A DNA stretch of 37,290 nt from CAZLYX01 sp964563885 (GTDB taxonomy: Bacteria > Pseudomonadota > Gammaproteobacteria > Burkholderiales > Neisseriaceae): positions 1 through 37,290 of the forward strand of contig CAZLYX010000016.1 of assembly GCA_964563885.1 (NCBI GenBank). Direction: 5' to 3'. A model generated the notes under the pieces. That model worked only from the letters and a program-made list of their open reading frames with translations, ran no database searches and was not told where the DNA came from. Numbering within the stretch: position 1 is the first letter of the stretch; each line of letters opens with the position of its first letter. This document shows, in pieces, positions 24,480 through 33,154 of the stretch. A program made the translations under genes and the position numbers.

Positions 24480-25022
24480 TTAACGCTGAAAACGACCACG
24501 CTTAATACTCATGCCCGTTTGTTGTAATTGCGCAGCTAAGCTGTGATTACGCAGAGCATGTGTTAACGCCACTGCCAAGCCATCGGCAGCATCGGCCGTT
24601 GGTGTGCCCGATAGCGATAACATTTGCACCACCATATGCTGCACTTGTTCTTTTAATGCCTTACCCTGCCCAACGACGGCTTGCTTCACTTGCAACGCTG
24701 TGTATTCAAATACTGGCAGGTCGCGAATCACCAATGCCGCAATCGCCGCACCGCGTGCCTGCCCGAGCATCAAGGTAGCAGCAGGGTTCACGTTTACAAA
24801 CACTTGCTCTACCGCAGACTGATGCGGCTGATAGGTGGTAATAACTTCATCGATATGGCGCACAATTACAGCGATACGTTCCGATAAAGGCGCGCCAGCT
24901 GGCGTTTTAATGCAACCAGACGCCACATAAAAATGCTCGCGTCCGCGCACATCAATCACCCCAAAGCCAGTAATACGGCTACCCGGGTCAATGCCGAGAA
25001 TGCGAACAGTAGATGCTTGCAT
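24480..25022 (-). CDS. ruvC: Holliday junction resolvase RuvC
   Basis: Endonuclease that cuts four-way junctions symmetrically after branch migration by RuvAB. The 180-residue protein has the full catalytic set: Asp12 (LGIDPGSR), Glu72 (AVEQVF), Asp144 and Asp147 (ADAADGLAVALTHA). FVNVNPAATLMLGQARGAA is the usual DNA-binding stretch. Length is normal (about 170-180). It is a single gene, 17 kb from ruvA and in the opposite orientation, so the ruvABC cluster of enterobacteria is dispersed here, as in Neisseria. Confidence 0.97.
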   Translation of the reverse strand: MQASTVRILGIDPGSRITGFGVIDVRGREHFYVASGCIKTPAGAPLSERIAVIVRHIDEVITTYQPHQSAVEQVFVNVNPAATLMLGQARGAAIAALVIRDLPVFEYTALQVKQAVVGQGKALKEQVQHMVVQMLSLSGTPTADAADGLAVALTHALRNHSLAAQLQQTGMSIKRGRFQR

Positions 25023-25101
25023 AACCTGCCTTATGGCGGAAAATAATTAAGATGGCGATTATAGCGCGATTCACGCCTGTTTACAGCTGCGTCGCCCATC
25101 A

Positions 25102-25137
25102 AAAAAGGCTACCTGAAAATCTTCAGGTAGCCTTTGT
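25102..25137 (-). terminator. metE DUS-pair terminator
   Basis: Forward DUS 25106-25117 and reverse DUS 25122-25133, loop of 4 bases, A-run and T-run outside. It lies after the stop of metE and before ruvC's upstream region. Confidence 0.88.
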
Positions 25138-25169
25138 CTCTTTTTAGTCTTAATTAACCAAATTTAGTC

Positions 25170-27446
25170 TTATTGTGCCGCCAATTCGGTGCGCAATTTT
25201 TGAGTAACATTCATCATCACTTCTAACTGTTGGATGGTTTCTGGCCAGCCACGGGTTTTCAAACCGCAATCTGGGTTTACCCACAAACGCTCAACTGGCA
25301 CAACATCCATTGCTTTACGCAGCAAATGCTCTACTTCTTCAGTCGTTGGCACGCGCGGGCTATGAATGTCATATACACCTGGGCCAATATCGTTTGGATA
25401 TTTGAAATCACCAAAAGCCGTCAACAAGTCCATATCCGAACGTGAGGTTTCAATCGTAATCACGTCGGCATCCATTGAAGCAATGGCTGGCAAGATATCG
25501 TTAAACTCTGAATAACACATGTGGGTGTGAATTTGAGTGCTGTCTTCTGCATCAGTAGATGACAAACGGAATGATTCACACGCCCATTGTAGGTATTCGT
25601 CCCATTCAGCATGTTTGAGTGGCATGGCTTCGCGAATAGCTGGCTCATCAATTTGAATCACTTTGATGCCCGCTTTTTCTAAATCCAATACTTCGTCGTT
25701 TAATGCCAATGCAATTTGCTTACACACAACGCTTACAGGCACATCGTTACGAACAAAACTCCATTTCATCATCGTAACTGGGCCAGTGAGCATGCCTTTC
25801 ATTGGGTGTTTGGTTAGGGTTTGTGCGTAAGCAGACCATTCAACCGTCATTGCGTTTGGACGAGAAACGTCACCAAAAATAATAGGTGGTTTTACACAGC
25901 GCGAACCATAGCTTTGTACCCAACCAAATTGGCTAAAGCAATAACCAGCCATTTGCTCACCAAAGTATTCCACCATATCGTTACGCTCAGCTTCACCATG
26001 CACTGGCACATCTATGCCTAATTTTTCTTGCACTTCTACGCAATAGGTAATTTCTTTTTTCATTGCGGTTTCGTAATCAGCAGCAGACAGATCGCCTTTT
26101 TTGAACGCAGCGCGTGCTTGACGAATTTCTGTAGTTTGCGGGAACGAACCAATAGTTGTGGTCGGTAAAATGGGCAGATTCATCCAAGCATGTTGTGTTT
26201 TGATGCGCGTAGCAAATGGTGATTTGCGTTGATCCGCACCGTCACGCAGGTTGGCAACACGGTTTTTAACAGCTTCATTGTGAATCAATTTATTGGTGGC
26301 GCGATCAGCAGCGGCAGCATCAGAAGCAGCAAGCGCTTCTTTTACGCTGTCTTTACCATGTTCCAAAGCTTGTTTTACCACGCCTAGCTCTACCAATTTT
26401 TGAGCAGCAAACGCCATCCAAGATTTGATTTCGCTGTTTAGTTTTTCTTCTACTGATAAGTCTTGCGGGCAGTGTAGCAAAGAGCAGCTCGGCGCAATCC
26501 ATAAATTATTACCCAATTTAGCAGCAACTGGCGTTAAAGTATCAATCACTTGGCTCAAATCAGCACGCCATACGTTGCGACCATCAATCAAGCCTACAGA
26601 CAATACTTTGTTTTCTGGCCAAGCATCGGCAAATACTGCCAATTGCTCAGGTGCACGCACGCAATCAATATGCACGCCGTGTACTGGCAAATTTTTCAAT
26701 AAGTTTAAATGCTCAGCAACGCTGGCAAAGTAAGTGCCAATAATGATGCGCACGCCCGTGTTGCTCAACTCTTTATAAGTAGCATCAAAAGCATCTAACC
26801 ATTCTTGGTCGGCATCAACGGCTAAGATTGGCTCGTCAATTTGAATCCAATCCACACCTTCGGCAGCCAATTCACGCAGCAACTGAACATAAGCTGGCAA
26901 CAATTTTGGCAACAAGCTCAAGCGATTGAAGTTGTCTTCTTTTTCTTTACCACACCACAACAATGTTAGCGGGCCAACCAATGTCGGCTTAATGTCATGG
27001 CCCAAAGCTTTAGCTTCTTTAATTTGTGCCACTAAGTTTTTAGCATTGGCGGCAAATTCAGTATCAGCAGACCATTCAGGCACAATATAGTGATAGTTTG
27101 TGTCAAACCATTTGGTCATTTCCATGGCAAACTGAGTAGCGTTTCCGCGTGCCAACTGGAAGTATTCTGGCAAGCTCACGTTTGCCGCATCAAAACCAAA
27201 ACGTTTTGGAATAGCACCCAAAGCCACTTGTGTATCCAGCACTTGGTCGTAGAATGAGAAATCGCCTACTGGCAATAAATCAGCGCCAGCAGCTTTTTGG
27301 GCAGCCCAATTTAGTTTGCGAATATCAGCGGCAACTTGTTGTAGCTCAGCTTCGCTGCTGGTGCCTTTCCAAAATGATTCTACCGCGAATTTTAGTTCGC
27401 GCTTCGCGCCGATGCGCGGATAACCTGACAGGTGAAAAGTGTTCAT
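25170..27446 (-). CDS. metE: cobalamin-independent methionine synthase
   Basis: Transfers the methyl group from 5-methyltetrahydropteroyl-triglutamate to homocysteine, the last step of methionine synthesis without vitamin B12. The 758-residue protein starts MNTFHLSGYPRIGAKRELKF, has the N-terminal folate half and the C-terminal catalytic half. Zinc ligands are visible: His and Cys in THMCYSEF, Glu in TIETSRSD, Cys in NPDCGLKTRGW. The frame runs 66 codons further upstream, but homology begins at MNTFHL, so ATG 27444-27446 is the start. It is divergent from metR, the arrangement seen in enterobacteria, where MetR with homocysteine activates metE. Confidence 0.97.
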   Translation of the reverse strand: MNTFHLSGYPRIGAKRELKFAVESFWKGTSSEAELQQVAADIRKLNWAAQKAAGADLLPVGDFSFYDQVLDTQVALGAIPKRFGFDAANVSLPEYFQLARGNATQFAMEMTKWFDTNYHYIVPEWSADTEFAANAKNLVAQIKEAKALGHDIKPTLVGPLTLLWCGKEKEDNFNRLSLLPKLLPAYVQLLRELAAEGVDWIQIDEPILAVDADQEWLDAFDATYKELSNTGVRIIIGTYFASVAEHLNLLKNLPVHGVHIDCVRAPEQLAVFADAWPENKVLSVGLIDGRNVWRADLSQVIDTLTPVAAKLGNNLWIAPSCSLLHCPQDLSVEEKLNSEIKSWMAFAAQKLVELGVVKQALEHGKDSVKEALAASDAAAADRATNKLIHNEAVKNRVANLRDGADQRKSPFATRIKTQHAWMNLPILPTTTIGSFPQTTEIRQARAAFKKGDLSAADYETAMKKEITYCVEVQEKLGIDVPVHGEAERNDMVEYFGEQMAGYCFSQFGWVQSYGSRCVKPPIIFGDVSRPNAMTVEWSAYAQTLTKHPMKGMLTGPVTMMKWSFVRNDVPVSVVCKQIALALNDEVLDLEKAGIKVIQIDEPAIREAMPLKHAEWDEYLQWACESFRLSSTDAEDSTQIHTHMCYSEFNDILPAIASMDADVITIETSRSDMDLLTAFGDFKYPNDIGPGVYDIHSPRVPTTEEVEHLLRKAMDVVPVERLWVNPDCGLKTRGWPETIQQLEVMMNVTQKLRTELAAQ
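27433..27445. promoter_or_regulatory. MetR-box-like palindrome at the metE start
   Basis: TGAA-AAGTG-TTCA fits the published MetR half-site pattern TGAA-N5-TTCA exactly. It overlaps the metE start codon (codons 1-5), so it may be a coincidence of MNTFH codons. No other exact match was found in the 378-base divergent spacer. Confidence 0.25.
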
Positions 27447-27824
27447 TGGGGTCTCTTTCGTATTAAAACAGCTTGAAAATAAAATAACAGCACCATCTTG
27501 AATGCTTTTTGGATATGATGCAAACGATAAATTTGAACGTTTTGCATGAATAATATTAATATACCAAGGCAGTATTCTAGCACTTCTAATTAAGGCTACC
27601 TGAAAAAATAGTGATGTATAACCTTTAATAACCGGCTTCAACAATTGTTTATTAATGCCAGCAAAGCTTGATTCACAATCACTTGATTAGACTAAAAGCA
27701 ATAGCCTGCATACAGTTGTAAAGCTTTCAGGTAGCCTTAGTTCATACAATCTGGTTTATTCGCTAAATTTTATGAATTATATTAATGTTATAATCTCCAT
27801 CAATTAATTTAGATTTAATACATC
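27447..27824. other. metE-metR divergent spacer
   Basis: A 378-base AT-rich region with forward DUS 27593-27604 and reverse DUS 27726-27737 standing 121 bases apart. The metR-side promoter is recognisable by an extended -10 element. I see no riboswitch and no second gene. Since MetR is expected to bind here, sites of weaker consensus are probable. Confidence 0.6.
27786..27794 (+). promoter_or_regulatory. extended -10 promoter of metR
   Basis: TGTTATAAT carries the extended -10 pattern TGnTATAAT, 30 bases before the metR ATG. No good -35 lies upstream, as is common with extended -10 promoters. Confidence 0.5.
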
Positions 27825-28754
27825 ATGGACTCCATTATCGAACTGCGCCATTTGCGCACCTTACTTGCTTTAAAAGAAACGGGCAGTGTATCGCTGGCAG
27901 CTAAGCGCGTGTTTTTAACACAGTCGGCGCTGTCTCACCAAATTCGAGCCTTAGAAACACATTTTGAAACGCCGTTATTTGAGCGCAAATCTAATCCATT
28001 GCGTTTTACGCCAGCGGGCGAACGGCTGTTGCAATTGGCGAGCGATTTATTGCCGCAAGTGGCTGCCGCCGAGCGCGATTTGGCGCAAATTATCGAAGGT
28101 GAAGCGGGCGAATTGAGGCTAGCAGTAGAATGCCACACTTGTTTTGATTGGCTAATGCCCGCCATGGGCGACTTTCGGCCGATGTGGCCACAAGTTGAGC
28201 TTGATATTGTGTCTGGTTTTCAGGCCGACCCAGTAGCGTTGCTGCTCACTCACCGTGCCGACTTGGCGATTGTGTCTGAAGCCATTCCGCAAGCGGGCAT
28301 TATTTATCAGCCTTTATTTGCTTATGAAATGGTGGCAATTTGCGCCAAAGATCACGCTTTGGCCGAAAAAGACGTATGGCAAGCAGAAGACTTTATGGCC
28401 GACACGCTGATCACTTATCCAGTGCCTGATGATATGCTCGATTTAGTGCGCAAAATGTTAATACCTGCTGGCGTTAACCCGCCTCGCCGCCATAGTGAGC
28501 TGACCATTGCGATTATTCAATTGGTGGCCAGCCATCGAGGTATTGCAGCGCTGCCTTATTGGACGGTGATGCCTTATTTAGAAAAAGGTTATATTGCTGC
28601 GCGCCAAATTGGCCAACCTCCATTGCAAAGTGAGCTTTATGCAGCCATGCGTGCCGATGATGGCGATAAAACTTATCTGGATAACTTTTGCCAAATTGTA
28701 CGCGAGCGCGGCTTTGCCGATTTGCCTGGTTTGAGCGTATTGGAAATGCGTTAA
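27825..28754 (+). CDS. metR: LysR-type regulator MetR
   Basis: Transcriptional activator of methionine biosynthesis with homocysteine as co-inducer, 309 residues. The winged helix-turn-helix covers about 1-65 (LRTLLALKETGSVSLAAKRV, SALSHQIRALE). The substrate-binding domain has the MetR-specific stretches VECHTCFDWLMPAM, ITYPVPDDMLD and GIAALPYW. Divergence from metE supports the assignment. It is probably autoregulated, as in E. coli. No other met gene is in the window. Confidence 0.93.
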   Translation: MDSIIELRHLRTLLALKETGSVSLAAKRVFLTQSALSHQIRALETHFETPLFERKSNPLRFTPAGERLLQLASDLLPQVAAAERDLAQIIEGEAGELRLAVECHTCFDWLMPAMGDFRPMWPQVELDIVSGFQADPVALLLTHRADLAIVSEAIPQAGIIYQPLFAYEMVAICAKDHALAEKDVWQAEDFMADTLITYPVPDDMLDLVRKMLIPAGVNPPRRHSELTIAIIQLVASHRGIAALPYWTVMPYLEKGYIAARQIGQPPLQSELYAAMRADDGDKTYLDNFCQIVRERGFADLPGLSVLEMR

Positions 28755-28787
28755 ACACTCATACGGTCAATCTACACAATCATATAG

Positions 28788-29093
28788 TTACTCGGTATAA
28801 GTCTTAATTTCTTCAACTTGGTCTAGTATCACTGCATGAAAGTCTTCACGAGAAAAGTTAGGGTAGCGTTCACTAATAATAATGGCGCCGACTTTATTAT
28901 TAGGGTTTTCCCAATAACCTGTCATATATCCCGCCCAGTGCAGAGCCATCGTACACACTTGCCTATCTTTATCTCCACCAAGCAATTTTTGGGCAATTTT
29001 ATTGGCTTCAAAATACTGATTGAATTTAAGTTGCCAATCAAACTCCCCGATACACACGATATGGGTTCCAATTTTATTATCAAATTTCTGCAT
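28788..29093 (-). CDS. unrecognised small soluble protein
   Basis: A 101-residue frame starting MQKFDNKIGTHIVCIGEF. It has no membrane segment and no signal peptide; it is mixed in charge, with aromatic-rich segments (MALHWAGYMTGYWENP) and an acidic end. The second half (SERYPNFSREDFHAVILDQVEEI) looks like a folded domain rather than a shadow frame. I do not recognise a family. It lies in an accessory patch with an immunity-type gene 1.1 kb away, so it could be another orphan immunity protein, but nothing in the sequence shows that. Confidence 0.5.
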   Translation of the reverse strand: MQKFDNKIGTHIVCIGEFDWQLKFNQYFEANKIAQKLLGGDKDRQVCTMALHWAGYMTGYWENPNNKVGAIIISERYPNFSREDFHAVILDQVEEIKTYTE

Positions 29094-29424
29094 ATTAAAT
29101 GCCTTTAATATTTAATTTAACTTCAGTATTTTTAATAAACCCTAATAAGGTTTTTGTTTGTTCATTAATGTGCAACTAAAAGCAAGACTTTCCAAAAGTG
29201 CCAAACACAAAAAGGCTACCTGAAACGTTTTATAAGTAGTTTAAATGCGCTTATAGAAGCTTCCAGAATAAGGCCATACTCAGTGAATTTCTCTTGCTCT
29301 GCCGAATCGGCTATTTTACTACAGCCATTCAGTTTTTTAGCTAAAATATCACACCCTAGCAGCCTATTTTAAAATGACTTATGATGGGCTGACAATAAAC
29401 TCTTTTGTATTAAATAAAGCCACC
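29094..29424. other. spacer upstream of arfB
   Basis: A 331-base region with one forward DUS (29213-29224). A possible coding extension of arfB from ATG 29374 is in frame but its residues (MTYDGLTINSF) do not match the family start. Nothing else is visible. Confidence 0.45.
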
Positions 29425-29838
29425 ATGATTTTTATAGACGACACCCTTAGCCTCGATGATCAAGAGGTAGAAATTAGCGCGATACGCTCCCAAGGTGCAG
29501 GCGGGCAAAACGTTAACAAAGTATCGTCTGCCATTCATTTACGATTTGATATCAACGCCTCAAGCCTGAGCGACTTTCAAAAAGAACGTTTATTAGCCAG
29601 CAACGACACTCGCATTAATAAAGATGGCGTGCTGGTTATTAAAGCGCAGCAATTTCGCACCCAAGAAAAAAATAAGATAGATGCCTTCGAACGCTTACAG
29701 CAATTTATATTAGAAGGCACTTACGTTAGTAAAACCAGAAGAGCCACCAAGCCCAGCAAGAATGCTAGGCGCAAACGCACCGACCAAAAAACGCAGCGGG
29801 GCAAAACAAAATCATTACGAGGCAAGGTTGAATTTTAA
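29425..29838 (+). CDS. arfB: alternative ribosome-rescue factor ArfB (YaeJ)
   Basis: Peptidyl-tRNA hydrolase that rescues ribosomes stalled at the end of non-stop mRNA. The 137-residue protein has the release-factor GGQ motif in RSQGAGGQNVNKVSS (about residues 24-38). A basic C-terminal tail, rich in Lys and Arg (RRATKPSKNARRKR), enters the empty mRNA channel. Length equals that of E. coli ArfB (140). I chose ATG 29425-29427 because the family begins close to the domain; the frame stays open 17 codons further upstream. The ribosome binding site is weak (AATAAAG). Confidence 0.92.
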   Translation: MIFIDDTLSLDDQEVEISAIRSQGAGGQNVNKVSSAIHLRFDINASSLSDFQKERLLASNDTRINKDGVLVIKAQQFRTQEKNKIDAFERLQQFILEGTYVSKTRRATKPSKNARRKRTDQKTQRGKTKSLRGKVEF

Positions 29839-29890
29839 TTCGCCTATCACCTAATCTCTTCATTTTGCGCTCAAGCAATGGATACCTGCT

Positions 29891-30094
29891 ATGTCATCAA
29901 AACTACTGATTTTGTTTGGAATAATTAATATTATTGTTGCGGTGTGGGGGCTAATAAGCGGTAAGATTATCGCTGGCAGCCGAGGCTTGAGCAGTAATTA
30001 CTATTATAAAGATGAAAGCCCAAAACGCTTTTATAGCTTTGTGTTTATTTATCTTACTATTGGCGTTTTTATTCTCTATCAATCGTTGCATTAG
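29891..30094 (+). CDS. small two-helix membrane protein
   Basis: A 67-residue protein with two hydrophobic segments: residues 4-24 (KLLILFGIINIIVAVWGLI) and 48-64 (FVFIYLTIGVFILYQS). A short polar loop rich in Ser, Tyr and Lys joins them. No family recognised. It lies 52 bases after arfB, with no terminator between, so it may be co-transcribed. Its ATG is preceded by GGATACCTGCT, a plausible but weak ribosome binding site. The segment layout makes a real small protein more likely than chance. Confidence 0.5.
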   Translation: MSSKLLILFGIINIIVAVWGLISGKIIAGSRGLSSNYYYKDESPKRFYSFVFIYLTIGVFILYQSLH

Positions 30095-30203
30095 GCTGTT
30101 AACTTAATTAACAAAAGCCGCCCAATGGTGAGTTTATCTGTTGAAATTAAAAAAGCCTATAGATAGGTCTAGGCAACATAATTTAAAAATAAAGTAGGTT
30201 TGC

Positions 30204-30527
30204 ATGATTATTAAACTAGTTGATTTTGATGATGGAGTGATTTATCGCGGAAGTGTTTTTAGGGTTAGGGGAAAGTACCCGTATGAAGAATTTGTTGATT
30301 TTATGCTGGTTGAAACTTATAACATAGACAGACCTTATGGCCTTTTAGTTTCTTCAGGCTATAAGGCTGGTTTAACATTAGTACATTTACCAAAGCAATC
30401 TGCTTCCAATGAAGGCGGGGTTGATAAGCAATGGATTGTTGATAACTGGGCAGAATGGGTATATCCAGAGTGCGATATTCATGATGTATATTATATTGAT
30501 GGCTATGAAGCAAAGTCACCAATATAG
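30204..30527 (+). CDS. Imm45-type immunity protein (orphan)
   Basis: A 107-residue protein that I recognise as the Imm45 immunity family of polymorphic toxin systems. Typical wording: VIYRGSVFRVRGKYPYEEFVDFML near the start, ALLVSSGYKAGL-like GLLVSSGYKAGLTLVHLPK, the Gly-rich loop, and WIVDNWAEWVYPECDIHDVYYID near the end. Such proteins bind and neutralise a toxin domain made by sister cells. No toxin, CdiA/Rhs/MafB-like gene or other secretion gene is adjacent, so this one is an orphan, perhaps protecting against neighbours' toxins. It is a single gene with its own small upstream region; the lower GC than its neighbours suggests transfer. Confidence 0.75.
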   Translation: MIIKLVDFDDGVIYRGSVFRVRGKYPYEEFVDFMLVETYNIDRPYGLLVSSGYKAGLTLVHLPKQSASNEGGVDKQWIVDNWAEWVYPECDIHDVYYIDGYEAKSPI

Positions 30528-30671
30528 TCTTAACAAGTGGTTTTAAAAACTATATATTAGAGTAAAGAATAGTTCCGAGCAGAGTTTATAACTAGTGATT
30601 CTAAAGTCTATATAAATAGAACACGAATGGGTAGCCTTTATTTTTGCCTAATATACTGATTTTAAAGTGGC

Positions 30672-31565
30672 TTAATATTGGCGCGCGGTCACAAATCTGG
30701 CCAGCCCGCTTAAGTGAGCGGCACGCGCACCAAATGGTTGCAATAATGCTATCGCATCGGCAGCCAATTGTTCTGCATATTCACGCGCTGGCGCTAAGCC
30801 CATTAATTTTACATAGGTTGGCTTGTCGGCTTCTTCATCTTTGCCAGCGGTTTTGCCCAGCGTGGCGGTATCTTGTTCACAATCGAGCACATCATCAATC
30901 ACTTGAAACGCCAAGCCAAGCTTGAGGGCGTATTGGTCTAAACGCTCCAGCGCGTCATCATCTAAATCTGCACAGCTCAATGCGCCCAAGGCTACGGCGG
31001 CTCGAATAAGCGCGCCTGTTTTCAAGCCATGCATATGTTCCAGCTCAGCTTGGCTCATGGCCGCGCCAACATTGGCTAAATCAATGGCTTGTCCACCCGC
31101 CATACCAAGGCTACCTGAAGCTTTAGCTAATGTTGCCAACATGCGTAATTGGCGCAAAGGAGCAAGCTCAGTGGAGCGGCTTAATGTGTCAAACGCCAAG
31201 GTTTGCAGAGCATCGCCCACCAATAATGCAGTGGCTTCGTTATATTGCACATGGCATGTTGGCTTGCCGCGGCGCAGGCTGTCATTGTCCATAGATGGCA
31301 TATCATCGTGTACCAATGAATAAACATGAATCAGCTCAACCGCCGCCATCGCATGTTCAACCGCAAGCACATTGGCTGTGCCTAATTCGGCAGTGGCCAA
31401 CACCAGCAATGGGCGCAATCGTTTGCCACCGCCAAGGGTTACATAGCGCATGGCTTCATGTAGCGTGCTGGGCACCGCTGTTGTCGCTGGCAATACTCGT
31501 TCTAGCGCCAGCTCAGTTTGTGCTTGCGCCTTGTGTTGCCATGTTTTTAGCTCATTCGCTTGCAT
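30672..31565 (-). CDS. ispA: farnesyl diphosphate synthase
   Basis: Condenses isopentenyl diphosphate with dimethylallyl and then geranyl diphosphate to give farnesyl diphosphate, precursor of undecaprenyl carrier and quinone tails. The 297-residue protein has the first aspartate-rich motif DDMPSMD (in VYSLVHDDMPSMDND) and the second DDVLD, plus GGGKRLRPLL at the isopentenyl site. The start ATG (31563-31565) lies inside xseB and overlaps it by 14 bases, so translation is probably coupled. The xseB-ispA order is shared by many proteobacteria, often followed by dxs, which is absent here. An in-frame forward DUS (31108-31119) encodes A-S-G-S-L on the coding strand. Confidence 0.95.
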   Translation of the reverse strand: MQANELKTWQHKAQAQTELALERVLPATTAVPSTLHEAMRYVTLGGGKRLRPLLVLATAELGTANVLAVEHAMAAVELIHVYSLVHDDMPSMDNDSLRRGKPTCHVQYNEATALLVGDALQTLAFDTLSRSTELAPLRQLRMLATLAKASGSLGMAGGQAIDLANVGAAMSQAELEHMHGLKTGALIRAAVALGALSCADLDDDALERLDQYALKLGLAFQVIDDVLDCEQDTATLGKTAGKDEEADKPTYVKLMGLAPAREYAEQLAADAIALLQPFGARAAHLSGLARFVTARQY

Positions 31566-31782
31566 CAAGCTTTAGCTCCTTTAATTGATCGGCATCTAAA
31601 ACCTGTAATTTTTGCTCAACTTCGGCTAATTTAGTTTGGCAATAAGCTACCAACTCATTGCCCTCTTGATACGCAGCCAAAGCTTCTTCTAGCGGCATTT
31701 CGCTACTTTGCATGGCTTGAGTGAGAACTTCGAGGCGGCTAAGCGCTTCTTCAAACGATTTTGGGGCGGCAGATTTTTTCAT
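31552..31782 (-). CDS. xseB: exodeoxyribonuclease VII small subunit
   Basis: Small subunit of exonuclease VII, which degrades single-stranded DNA from both ends; several copies bind the large XseA subunit. The 76-residue protein is nearly all helix and has the family signature FEEALSRLEVLTQAMQ...SLEEALAAYQEGNEL-like sequence. I start it at ATG 31780-31782 (MKKSAAPKSF), the usual family start; the frame extends six codons to a TTG. First gene of the xseB-ispA unit; xseA is not in the window. Confidence 0.92.
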   Translation of the reverse strand: MKKSAAPKSFEEALSRLEVLTQAMQSSEMPLEEALAAYQEGNELVAYCQTKLAEVEQKLQVLDADQLKELKLDASE

Positions 31783-31888
31783 GGCACAGCTAACAGGCAA
31801 TTTAAAAGCGATATTGTAACATTATTTATGCAGCGCCTGCGCTAGCAGCCAACCAAACCAACTGCCGCTTATCAATACCAAACATATC

Positions 31889-31924
31889 AAAGGCTACCTG
31901 AACTATATTTTCAGGTAGCCTTAT
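31889..31924. repeat. DUS pair in the xseB-gltX divergent spacer
   Basis: Forward DUS 31891-31902 and reverse DUS 31910-31921 with a 7-base loop. Both flanking genes point away from it. A -10-like TACAAT lies at 31964-31969 for gltX, 37 bases before the ATG, with only a poor TTGTCG at 31939-31944. Confidence 0.75.
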
Positions 31925-32000
31925 CAATACGCAGCGATTGTCGAAAAAAAATGCCTGTTGGCGTACAATGAAATCTTTGCAATCCACCGAGAGAAAAATC

Positions 32001-32578
32001 ATGACCATNNNNNNNNNNNNNNNNNNNNNNNNNNNNNNNNNNNNNNNNNNNNNNNNNNNNNNNNNNNNNNNNNNNNNNNNNNNNNNNNNNNNNNNNNNNN
32101 NNNNNNNNTGCTGTGGACCAACGCCGAACACATCAAAATCACCCCAAATGACAAGCTGGCCGAGCTGATTATACCGCGCTTAGCCGTGCGCGATGTACAT
32201 GACCCAGTACAACCGCCATTGCCCGAAGTATTGGCTTTGGTGAAAGACCGTGCCCAAGATTTAAATCAATTAGCAGACGAATGTTTGTACTTTTATCATA
32301 AAGGCATTCCCGACGAAGCCGATATGGCCAAACATTGGGACGACGATTCAGCCGCGCGTATGCTGCGTTTTGCCAATCAACTCGAAAGCTTAACCGACTG
32401 GACACCCGAAGCCATTCACGAGCTATTCAAACCTTTCTGCGATGCTGAAGGTATTAAAATGGGCAAGCTCGGCATGCCGTTGCGTTTAGCTGTGTGCGGC
32501 ACGGCCAAAACCCCATCTGTAGATGCAGTATTGGCATTGATTGGTAAAGAAGAAGTGCTCAGCCGCATCCGCGCTTAA
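32001..32578 (+). CDS. gltX: glutamyl-tRNA synthetase, most of it lost in an assembly gap
   Basis: Charges tRNA-Glu with glutamate. Only the first codons (ATGACCAT, matching an MT(I/V)K-type start) and the C-terminal 156 residues are present around 100 N (32009-32108). The visible part starts LLWTNAEHIKITPNDKL and carries the C-terminal anticodon-binding domain, ending in RLAVCGTAKTPSVDAVLALIGKEEVLSRIR, which is diagnostic for bacterial GltX. Family length is about 465 residues, so roughly 310 residues (about 930 bases) are missing and the N-run is a placeholder, not a size estimate. The catalytic HIGH-like and KMSKS-like motifs fall in the gap and cannot be checked. Confidence 0.85.
32009..32108. 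other. assembly gap with real missing sequence
   Basis: 100 N without a shared flank on the two sides, unlike the two other N runs. From the expected gltX length about 0.9 kb is missing. It could hide more than coding sequence if the join is wrong. Confidence 0.85.
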
Positions 32579-32625
32579 TCATAATGCGAATGAATGTGAA
32601 TGATGTGTAACTAAACAGCACCAAC

Positions 32626-32667
32626 AAAGGCTACCTGAAAGAAATGAAAACGTTCAGGTAGCCTTTA
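32626..32667 (+). terminator. gltX DUS-pair terminator
   Basis: Forward DUS 32628-32639 and reverse DUS 32653-32664, loop of 13 bases, followed by TTATATTATAT. It lies 48 bases after the gltX stop codon. Confidence 0.85.
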
Positions 32668-32783
32668 TATTATATGAACCTTTATCTGAGCCGAATGATA
32701 AAGGCATAGTAAAATGTTACCATTCAGCACTTTTAAGCACCATCGCGAACAATGTCCATTTAATATTTAATATTTACTAATAA

Positions 32784-33068
32784 TCAAGATTCAGCAGATC
32801 CATCAAAAATAACGAGAGCTGATAATAAAAGCAATAGAACAGTAATATAACTTAAATAAACACCAACATAACTTACACTAAGCACGGTAACAACCCATGC
32901 AATAAGTGTAATAGTAAAAACCATTGCAGCGGTACATTTTTGCTTATTCAAGCTACCAAAGCCAAAAAGAGCAGAAAGTGCTAAAGCTGGTATGGCAAAA
33001 TAAGTGTAGCAAACACTTACATATGAAAGTGTTTTAAGTACTAACGCATATCCTACTAAAACAATAGC
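32784..33068 (-). pseudogene. membrane protein fragment without a usable start
   Basis: One minus-strand frame is open for 94 codons between an upstream TAA and the stop at 32784-32786. It is strongly hydrophobic, with about four segments (AIVLVGYALVLKTLSYVSVC; FAIPALALSALFGFGSLN; AAMVFTITLIAWVVTVL; VYLSYITVLLLLLSALVIF). There is no ATG, GTG or TTG near its beginning; the first ATG is in the middle. I take it as the 3' remainder of a small membrane protein gene. Family not recognised. Confidence 0.5.
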
Positions 33069-33154
33069 TTAAGCTTATGTTTAATCATTCATTCCTAAGC
33101 TCTAATCAGATATTTTTTTTAAACCTGCCTTTCGAGTGCAGGCTGTATTTATTG

